From NCBI GenBank assembly GCA_003133815.1, contig PKZR01000014.1:1-13138 (forward strand): 13,138 bases of DNA. The letters are read 5' to 3'. The notes below the pieces were generated by a model. That model was not told where the DNA came from and did not search any database. It saw only the letters and a list, made by a program, of their open reading frames with translations. A program made the translations under genes and the position numbers. This DNA is from Limisphaerales bacterium (lineage in GTDB: Bacteria > Verrucomicrobiota > Verrucomicrobiia > Limisphaerales > UBA11358). Each line of letters opens with the position of its first letter. Position 1 is the stretch's first letter. Shown piece after piece: positions 1 through 5,539 of the stretch.

Positions 1-158
1 TATATCCAATTTGCGTTTTCGTTTCATCAAGTTGGCCCGCGTTATGCTGAACATGGGAGTTGATGGTTTCGCTGTCCGGTTTGCTAATTGGCAGAGTGGT
101 TTTGCTTGCGGCGCGGCCCCGGACAGCGGGTTTGCCTGGTCGTGCCACTATTGTTGCG

Positions 159-192
159 CCTTGGTGAAGGCGTATAAACCATATCACCAAGG
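159..192. other. Perfect 8-bp inverted repeat
   Basis: CCTTGGTG at 159-166 is repeated in inverse at 185-192 (CACCAAGG) around an 18-nt spacer. It abuts the terminator hairpin at 192-215, so the two stems are mutually adjacent. It could be a second fold of the same 3' end region or a site for a DNA-binding protein. No gene overlaps it convincingly. Confidence 0.45.
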
Positions 193-225
193 GAGCCGGA
201 CGCACATCCGGCTCCTTTTAATTTT
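192..225 (+). terminator. Rho-independent terminator, plus strand
   Basis: GGAGCCGGA (192-200), a 6-nt loop and TCCGGCTCC (207-215) form a perfect 9-bp GC-rich stem, followed directly by TTTTAATTTT. The T tract lies on the plus-strand side, so it most simply ends a plus-strand transcript that began left of the window. The minus-strand DUF3494 gene stops at 233 and converges on it, but there is no T run on that side. I see no plus-strand gene in 1-190 that could be the one terminated. Confidence 0.7.
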
Positions 226-232
226 CCAGGGT

Positions 233-1204
233 TCAGGGAGTCGTTATATATGCGCGGTAGAAGCGCTGGGGCAAAGTTGTCATCGTGTTGGTGTCGGTGA
301 AGTTCCAACTGTTGGTCGTCGGAGTATTCGTGGCGATCATTGTCCAGTTTGTTGGGGACAGGTTCGGACTGGATTGCAGCGTCACGAGAAAATACGGCGA
401 GGTGTTGAGGACGACAGTAGAGTTGGTGTGTGTTCTAGAGATGCTGGTAAAGATGGGGGCCGCAGGCGTCGGCAGTGTGCCGCCATCGCCGTTAAAGGTG
501 ACGGCTCCATTCTGTGCCAACGCACGGCCGTCCAACGTTGAACTGGCATTCATTGTGATGGATGCATATGCCATGACGGTTCCCTCGAAGACTGAGGATG
601 TTCCAAGCGTTGCTGAACTGCCGACTTGCCAGAAGATGTTTCTGGCCTGGGCGCCGCCGGTCAAGATGACCCTGCCGCTGACGGCCACGGTGAGCGTGCT
701 CGCCATCTGGAAAACCCAGACATCATCCGGACCACCAAAGAGCGTGAGATCCCCGGTTATATCATACGAGCCCGACGGGGATTGATAGACGCCGGCGACC
801 AGGGTTTGGGTGCCGAGTTCGGCACCGGCATTGATGCCGCCGGGAAGTTGAGCCGGGCTGGAGGCGATAATCGCGGCGGTCAAGTCGAGTTGGGCCTGGG
901 CGGCAATCGGGTCGCCATTGTCTATCGTTCCGTTGATCTTGTCCGGAGGGATTCCCTGCGAACCAACCGGAGACAACCCGACATCACCATTGATGATGCC
1001 GCCACCGGTTGTAGTGGTCGTGGAGGTGGCCAGAATCGTGAAATGGGCGGCTGATCTTAAATTGACAGGGGCCGGTCCCGCCGCCAGCAATGTCTGTTGC
1101 GCAGCCATAATAATCACCGCAAGGATAATTCCCATGAACAACGATTTTGTCCCGCTTACTTTAAGTGCCAAGGAATCGTGCGTGGCGAAAGTGAGGTGTT
1201 TCAT
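233..1204 (-). CDS. DUF3494 ice-binding-like secreted protein (paralogue 1)
   Basis: Predicted secreted protein of 323 residues in the DUF3494 family, a right-handed beta-helix fold that includes ice-binding proteins and probable adhesins. A hydrophobic segment near residues 22-42 ending in LLAAG looks like a signal peptide after a long n-region. The family core follows: FTILA, GGGIINGDVG, INGTI, GDLTLFGGPDDVWVFQ, GGAQARNIFWQV, then a conserved VFEGTVMA...STLDGRALA stretch. The last ~75 residues form a separate module ending in QRFYRAYITTP. I place the start at ATG 1204 (MKHLTF): the reading frame continues upstream to 1273, but that extension covers an element which lies out of frame in paralogue 3. 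It lacks the ~10-residue insertion after NGTI seen in its two neighbours. Actual ice binding is not shown by sequence alone; attachment or another surface role is equally possible. Confidence 0.88.
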   Translation of the reverse strand: MKHLTFATHDSLALKVSGTKSLFMGIILAVIIMAAQQTLLAAGPAPVNLRSAAHFTILATSTTTTTGGGIINGDVGLSPVGSQGIPPDKINGTIDNGDPIAAQAQLDLTAAIIASSPAQLPGGINAGAELGTQTLVAGVYQSPSGSYDITGDLTLFGGPDDVWVFQMASTLTVAVSGRVILTGGAQARNIFWQVGSSATLGTSSVFEGTVMAYASITMNASSTLDGRALAQNGAVTFNGDGGTLPTPAAPIFTSISRTHTNSTVVLNTSPYFLVTLQSSPNLSPTNWTMIATNTPTTNSWNFTDTNTMTTLPQRFYRAYITTP

Positions 1205-1230
1205 GATGCTATTGTAATTGCTGGTTGGAA

Positions 1231-1258
1231 CTTCACCATGGGGTGTAACCCTACTTTG
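1231..1258 (-). promoter_or_regulatory. Shared upstream element, copy 1
   Basis: Lies 27 bases upstream of the chosen start of the first DUF3494 gene. On the minus strand it reads through AGTAGGGTTACACCCCATGG, then GTGAAG. It is identical to the copy at 2351-2378 across all 28 bases, and close to 3487-3511. It contains the short inverted repeat GGGT-TAC-ACCC. A role in transcription or translation control is inferred from position and conservation only. Confidence 0.5.
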
Positions 1259-1286
1259 TCCCCATGTGTTCAACGTTATGCGGACG

Positions 1287-2324
1287 TCAATTGGCGGTGG
1301 TGATGAAGGACCGGTAGAAGCGATGGGTCACGGTTGCCGTTGCGTTGGTGTCGATGAAAGTCCAAATGTTGGTGGCTGGTGTATTTGTGGCGATCATCGT
1401 CCAGTTCGTGAGGGACAGGTCAGGGCTGGATTGTAGCGTCACGAGAAAATACGGCGCGGTGTTGAGGACAATGGTGGCGTTGGTGCGAGTTCTGGAGATG
1501 CTGGTAAATATGGGGGCCGTCGGCACCGGCAGTTCACCGACAGAGCCGTTGAACGTAACCCCGGCTGTGAACGATAATGCCCTGCCGTCCATTGCGCTGG
1601 TGGTATTCATCGTGACGGCTTGATCAGCCATTATGGTTCCCTTGAACACGGTGAATGTTCCAATCGTCACTGAAGTCGTCACCTGCCAGAAAATGTTTCT
1701 TGCCTGTGCGCCGCCAGCCAGGATGACATGAACATTGCTGCCAACTTCAAGGTCGGCTGCTATCTGAAAAATCCAGACATCATTTGGACCACCCGTGAGG
1801 GTGACGTCCGCTCCCGCTACCAAAGCCGTGCCCGTGAATTTATAGAGGCCGGGGACGAGGTTCATCCCTCCGAAATTACCTGATCCGGGAACCAGTTCTG
1901 GATTCAGGAAAGGACCCGAAGGAATGGGTGTCCGTCCGGCGGCGTCGTTGATCGCGGTGGTCAAATCGCCCTTTGCCGTGGTCAACAAGGCAGGATCCAC
2001 CACCGAACCTGCAGGCCCGGCCGCATCAACCGCATAAATCGTCCCGTTCACTTGAGGTTGGGTCAAGAGTATGGCAGCCCCGGTGATGGGACTCGCCCCG
2101 ATATCGCCATTGATGACGCCTCCGCCCGTGGTGGTGATTGTTGCCCCCGCAAGAATCGTGAAGTGGGCAACCGATCTTAAGTCAACTGGTGCCGGCCCCG
2201 CCGCCAGCAACGCGCGGGGCGCGACCATAATGGCCACCACAAGGACAAGGCCCATAAAAATCTGTTTTCTCCCGCTCATTATAAGTGGGCGTGGACAGTG
2301 AATGGCGAAAGCGGTGTGTTTCAT
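1287..2324 (-). CDS. DUF3494 ice-binding-like secreted protein (paralogue 2)
   Basis: Second tandem DUF3494 protein, 345 residues from ATG 2324 (MKHTAF). A hydrophobic signal segment ends in LLAAGPAP. The core motifs are FTILAGATITTTGGG, VINGDIGASP, VNGTI, DLTTAINDAAGRTP, LVPGLYKFTGT, LTGGPNDVWIFQ, GGAQARNIFWQV and MDGRALS, a typical full-length DUF3494 domain. The C-terminal module (FLVTLQSSPDL..NW...RFYRS) matches those of paralogues 1 and 3. It is clearly closer to paralogue 3 than to 1 through the core, sharing the longer loop after NGTI and the INDAAGRTP stretch. The gene stops 82 bp before the start of paralogue 1 and has its own copy of the upstream element, so the three genes may be transcribed separately or together. 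The frame is open to 2414, but the start at 2324 aligns with paralogue 1. Confidence 0.88.
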   Translation of the reverse strand: MKHTAFAIHCPRPLIMSGRKQIFMGLVLVVAIMVAPRALLAAGPAPVDLRSVAHFTILAGATITTTGGGVINGDIGASPITGAAILLTQPQVNGTIYAVDAAGPAGSVVDPALLTTAKGDLTTAINDAAGRTPIPSGPFLNPELVPGSGNFGGMNLVPGLYKFTGTALVAGADVTLTGGPNDVWIFQIAADLEVGSNVHVILAGGAQARNIFWQVTTSVTIGTFTVFKGTIMADQAVTMNTTSAMDGRALSFTAGVTFNGSVGELPVPTAPIFTSISRTRTNATIVLNTAPYFLVTLQSSPDLSLTNWTMIATNTPATNIWTFIDTNATATVTHRFYRSFITTAN

Positions 2325-2350
2325 GATGCTATTGTAATCGCCGGTCGGCA

Positions 2351-2378
2351 CTTCACCATGGGGTGTAACCCTACTTTG
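2351..2378 (-). promoter_or_regulatory. Shared upstream element, copy 2
   Basis: Same 28-base element as at 1231-1258, again 26-27 bases upstream of a DUF3494 start codon. Between element and ATG the sequence is also nearly the same as in copy 1 (four differences, then identical TACAATAGCATCATG). Function unknown. Confidence 0.5.
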
Positions 2379-2433
2379 TTCCAACGAGTTCAACTGCATT
2401 ACGACGGCGGTCATCTGTCATTTTGCGGTGTCA

Positions 2434-3459
2434 TTAAGGAGTTGTGATGAATGCCCGGTAGAAGCGCTGGGGCGCGGTTGTCATTGCGTTGGTATCTGTG
2501 AATGTCCAGATGTTGGTGGCCGGTGTATTCGTGGCGATCATCGTCCAGTTTGGAGGGGAGAGGTCGGGACTGGATTGCAACGTCACCAGAAAATACGGCG
2601 AGGTGTTGAGGACGACGGTCGCGTTGGAACGTGTTGTGGAGATCCCGGCAAAAACGGGGGCAGCCGGCGTCGGGATACTGCCGCCAACCCCATTGTATGT
2701 AACCCCGGCGGTGAACGCCAATGCCCTGCCGTCCAATGTGCTGCTGGTCATCATCACGATGCCTTGATTTGACATTATGGTCCCCTTGAACACCGCGAAG
2801 GTTCCAATATTTACAGAAGTGCCGACCTGCCAGAAAATGTTTCTGGCCTGTGCGCCGCCGGACAGGATTATATTCCTCATGCTGCCCATCTGAAGATCGG
2901 CTGCAATCTGGAAAATCCAGACATCATCGGGCCCACCCGTGAGGAAGACGTCCGCTCCAGTTATCGAAGCTGTGCCCGTGAATTTATAGAGGCCGGGGGC
3001 AAGGTTCAGCCCGCCAATATTCCCGCCATTTGGGTTCAAGTGATCCGGATCAGCAGGCACGGGTGTTCGTCCGGCAGCATCATTAATCGCCGTGGTCAAA
3101 TCATTTTTAGCCGCGAGCAACAAGCCCGGAGCCACCACCGCACCCACCGGCCCGGTGTCATCCGTTTCATAAATCGTCCCGTTCACTTGTGCTGCGGTCA
3201 CGCCTATGCCAGACCCGCCAATCGGATATGCCCCGACATCGCCATTAATGGTTCCGCCCCCGGTGGTGGTAATCGCCGCCCCGGCAAGAATCGTAAAATG
3301 AGCAGCCGAACCCAGGTTTACTGGTGCCAGCCCGACCGCCAGCAATGTGCGGGGCGCGACCATAACAGTCATCATCAGGACAATGCCGAGGAGCATCGGT
3401 TTCGTTGCGTTGATTTTAAATATCAAAGGGGGATGAGCAAGGAAGGCAATGCGATTCAT
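2434..3459 (-). CDS. DUF3494 ice-binding-like secreted protein (paralogue 3)
   Basis: First of the three paralogues in transcription order, 341 residues from ATG 3459 (MNRIAF). The signal segment (LLGIVLMMTVMVAPRTLLAVG) is followed by the DUF3494 core: FTILAGAAITTTGGG, INGDVGAYP, VNGTIYE, DLTTAINDAAGRTP, LAPGLYKFTGT, LTGGPDDVWIFQ, GGAQARNIFWQV, STLDGRALAF. The C-terminal ~75-residue module ends QRFYRAFITTP. The start is firm because the upstream element is in another frame here, so an N-terminal extension through it is impossible. There is no Shine-Dalgarno sequence before the ATG. The family is known for ice binding in cold-adapted microbes, but many soil bacteria carry such proteins and their role there is not settled. 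Confidence 0.88.
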   Translation of the reverse strand: MNRIAFLAHPPLIFKINATKPMLLGIVLMMTVMVAPRTLLAVGLAPVNLGSAAHFTILAGAAITTTGGGTINGDVGAYPIGGSGIGVTAAQVNGTIYETDDTGPVGAVVAPGLLLAAKNDLTTAINDAAGRTPVPADPDHLNPNGGNIGGLNLAPGLYKFTGTASITGADVFLTGGPDDVWIFQIAADLQMGSMRNIILSGGAQARNIFWQVGTSVNIGTFAVFKGTIMSNQGIVMMTSSTLDGRALAFTAGVTYNGVGGSIPTPAAPVFAGISTTRSNATVVLNTSPYFLVTLQSSPDLSPPNWTMIATNTPATNIWTFTDTNAMTTAPQRFYRAFITTP

Positions 3460-3486
3460 TGGAATATATTACCCAACTGGGTGGCA

Positions 3487-3511
3487 CTTCTCCATGGGGT
3501 GTAACCCTACT
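3487..3511 (-). promoter_or_regulatory. Shared upstream element, copy 3
   Basis: A 25-base version of the element found before the other two DUF3494 genes, with one internal substitution (GGAGAAG for GGTGAAG on the minus strand). It lies 27 bases upstream of ATG 3459, the same spacing as the others, although the sequence between differs. In this copy the element is not in the frame of the gene, which argues for a DNA or RNA role rather than coding. Confidence 0.5.
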
Positions 3512-3586
3512 GCGCAGTGCAGGAAGCCGGAATGGGGCCACCACAGTTAGCAAAAGGAACCATTCACTGCGCTCTGGCGAAAGCGG

Positions 3587-3610
3587 CGGAACATGATATA
3601 ATGCGTTCCG
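3587..3610 (+). promoter_or_regulatory. Extended -10 promoter inside a perfect operator-like palindrome
   Basis: TGA-TATAAT at 3594-3602 is a perfect extended -10 box, 41 bases before the peroxidase start codon. It sits inside the inverted repeat CGGAAC-N12-GTTCCG (3587-3592 and 3605-3610). No good -35 is visible at 16-18 bp, which fits the extended -10 type. A protein bound to the repeat would cover the -10 and block transcription, so repression of the peroxidase gene is a reasonable inference. The regulator is unknown. Confidence 0.55.
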
Positions 3611-3643
3611 ATGTTGGACTTCATGTTCCCTTAAGGTGTCTTC

Positions 3644-5026
3644 ATGCATAGTGCGCACATGAAGTCGAACCTGAAAATTCCCGCTCTCCTTGCCGCGATA
3701 ACCTTCGTGTTGAACCACATGACCGCCTGCGCGGATAATGTTGCGCCCAGCGCGGCCTTAAGCCTCGCCCAGACGAACGGCGGAGTGTTCAGCTTGAACA
3801 TCAGCAATGCGGGCGACCAGGTCTGGATCATCCAAAGTTCCAGCAACCTCGCCAGTTGGACCACAGTGGAAACGTTGAAAGTATTCAACGGCAGTTATCA
3901 TCGCAGCTATACAAACGCCACGGGTGGAAATCTGTTTTACCGCGCATTTTATAACCCCGCCAACCAGAACATCACGGACACGACCACGAACGCGTTGTCG
4001 CTCCCGGCCACATCATACAACTACTCCGCACCGGTGCTGCCTGCGAGTTTTTCGGTAAACCCGATCCTCGCGGAGGACAACATGCCGGCCAGCAACATCA
4101 CGACCGACGCCGGCGCAACGCTCGGGCGCGTTTTGTTTTACGACAAGCGGCTTTCGACGAACCAGTCGATTTCCTGCGCGTCGTGCCACCAGCAGGCGCA
4201 CGGGTTCGCCGACCCGCGCCAGTTCAGCGTCGGTTACAACGGCAGCATCGGGACGCGGCACGCGATGGGCCTGAGCAATGCACGCTGGTATCAGCGGCAG
4301 TCTTTTTTCTGGGATGAACGCGCCGCCACGCTGGAGGACCAGCCGTTGCAACCGATCCAGAACCCTATTGAAATGGGAATGACGCTCGACGCTCTGACCA
4401 GCCGCATCGCCGCCGAGCCGTTTTACACGAATCTTTTCACCGCAGCTTTTGGTTCGCCCGATATCACCACCAACCGCATTGCGGACGCGCTCGCACAATT
4501 CGTCCGCTCCATCGTCTCAACGCAATCCAAATACGACATCGGCGTGACGAATAATTTCACGAACTTCACCGCGCAGGAATATCTGGGCTACCAGATATTC
4601 TTCGGCCAGGTCGGCAACGCCACCTGTTCCGTCTGCCACAGCACGGATAATTTTGTGCCCACCACCACCATCAACAACAATGGACTGGAATTTCCTTTTG
4701 TTGATTTGGGTGTCGGTGGTGTGACGGGCATTCCACAACAGAATGGATTATTCAAGGTTCCCTCGCTGCGCAACGTCGAACTCACCGCGCCCTACATGCA
4801 CGACGGGCGTTTTACGAACCTGGACGAAGTCGTGGCATTTTACAGCACCGGAGTCGTCAACAATCCCAACCTCTCCCCTCCTCTGCGAGCGCCGGGCGGC
4901 GGGGTGTTGCGGCTGAATCTCACCACAAACCAACAGGCCGCACTCGTCGCGTTCCTCAAGACGCTTACGGACACGAACCTCGTGTCAAACCCCGCGTTGT
5001 CCGACCCGTTCAACTATGGAAATTAA
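3644..5026 (+). CDS. Secreted diheme cytochrome c peroxidase/MauG-family protein
   Basis: A 460-residue protein of the diheme cytochrome c peroxidase/MauG family, which reduces peroxide or oxidises a partner in the periplasm. The N-terminus has a signal peptide (KIPALLAAITFVLNHMTACA). Residues ~35-110 form an extra module (WIIQSSSNLASWTTVE...NLFYRAFY) like the C-terminal module of the neighbouring DUF3494 proteins. The catalytic part starts near residue 135. Heme motifs are CASCH (178-182, followed by QQAHGFAD) and CSVCH (328-332). Other family hallmarks are LGRVLFYDKRLS, the FFWDERAATLEDQPLQPI region and APYMHDGRF with Met385, a candidate distal ligand to the second heme. The start at 3644 is supported by AAGGTG five bases upstream; ATG 3659 is an alternative without such a site. 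It is transcribed away from the DUF3494 cluster and appears monocistronic. Physiological substrate cannot be told from sequence. Confidence 0.9.
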   Translation: MHSAHMKSNLKIPALLAAITFVLNHMTACADNVAPSAALSLAQTNGGVFSLNISNAGDQVWIIQSSSNLASWTTVETLKVFNGSYHRSYTNATGGNLFYRAFYNPANQNITDTTTNALSLPATSYNYSAPVLPASFSVNPILAEDNMPASNITTDAGATLGRVLFYDKRLSTNQSISCASCHQQAHGFADPRQFSVGYNGSIGTRHAMGLSNARWYQRQSFFWDERAATLEDQPLQPIQNPIEMGMTLDALTSRIAAEPFYTNLFTAAFGSPDITTNRIADALAQFVRSIVSTQSKYDIGVTNNFTNFTAQEYLGYQIFFGQVGNATCSVCHSTDNFVPTTTINNNGLEFPFVDLGVGGVTGIPQQNGLFKVPSLRNVELTAPYMHDGRFTNLDEVVAFYSTGVVNNPNLSPPLRAPGGGVLRLNLTTNQQAALVAFLKTLTDTNLVSNPALSDPFNYGN

Positions 5027-5106
5027 CCGGCTCAACGGCGGCGGGAGCATGATCGCCTTCGTGTGACCGTAGAAACTTCCTCCGCCTTCAAAGTCGTTGT
5101 TCAGTT

Positions 5107-5319
5107 TCAAAACGACGGCTCAAACATGACGACAATCTCGTTGTGAACTTGTCGGGACTGATATTTGCAGCGGCATGCCTGTGAAAGTTCCTGACAAAAT
5201 GGCAGATGCTGTGTTTCGACGCCATAAAGCTCAAAGGGTTCATTGGCCTTCGCCCAGTTCCAGCAGTCAGCCTGCCAGCCCTGTGTTCGCGTCGACGTTG
5301 AATTGATGATGTAACGCAT
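5107..5319 (-). CDS. Hypothetical 70-residue protein
   Basis: Small unrecognised protein, starting at ATG 5319 with GAGG eight bases upstream (minus strand). It is soluble-looking, rich in Gln, Asn and Trp (QGWQADCWNWAKANEPFEL), with four Cys (19, 42, 49, 51) and no signal peptide or membrane segment. It lies alone on the minus strand between the peroxidase and the copper ATPase. The frame is open further to 5409. A competing frame (5088-5342, 84 residues, Arg-rich) starts seven bases after a perfect AGGAGG at 5350-5355, a stronger initiation signal, but its amino-acid make-up looks like an out-of-frame shadow. I prefer the 70-residue frame, moderately. The rest of 5027-5539 shows no other gene. 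Confidence 0.45.
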   Translation of the reverse strand: MRYIINSTSTRTQGWQADCWNWAKANEPFELYGVETQHLPFCQELSQACRCKYQSRQVHNEIVVMFEPSF

Positions 5320-5539
5320 AGAAAAACCCTCGCGTTGTTCATCAGGCTGCCTCCTGTCAAAAGTTTGATTGCAAGTCCATATGGTTCGTTCAAAAAATCG
5401 TGCCAACAATGTATTTAAGTCTTGGTCGGCATGACGGTGGTTGTTTTATCGGTCATCGTGATTGGCAAGCTGTCCAAAATAGTTCAATATGGAGGTGCTG
5501 CTGCAAAGCCGCGCTTTAATCAGATGAAACCCCATTGAT

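Noticed and set aside
11..541. Long plus-strand frame at the left edge
   Set aside because: It runs through the terminator and antisense to the DUF3494 gene, and its product has no protein-like features.
1205..1273. N-terminal extension of DUF3494 paralogue 1 (and the like for paralogue 2 at 2325-2414)
   Set aside because: The extension is just the shared upstream element, which is out of frame in paralogue 3; the true starts are taken as 1204 and 2324.
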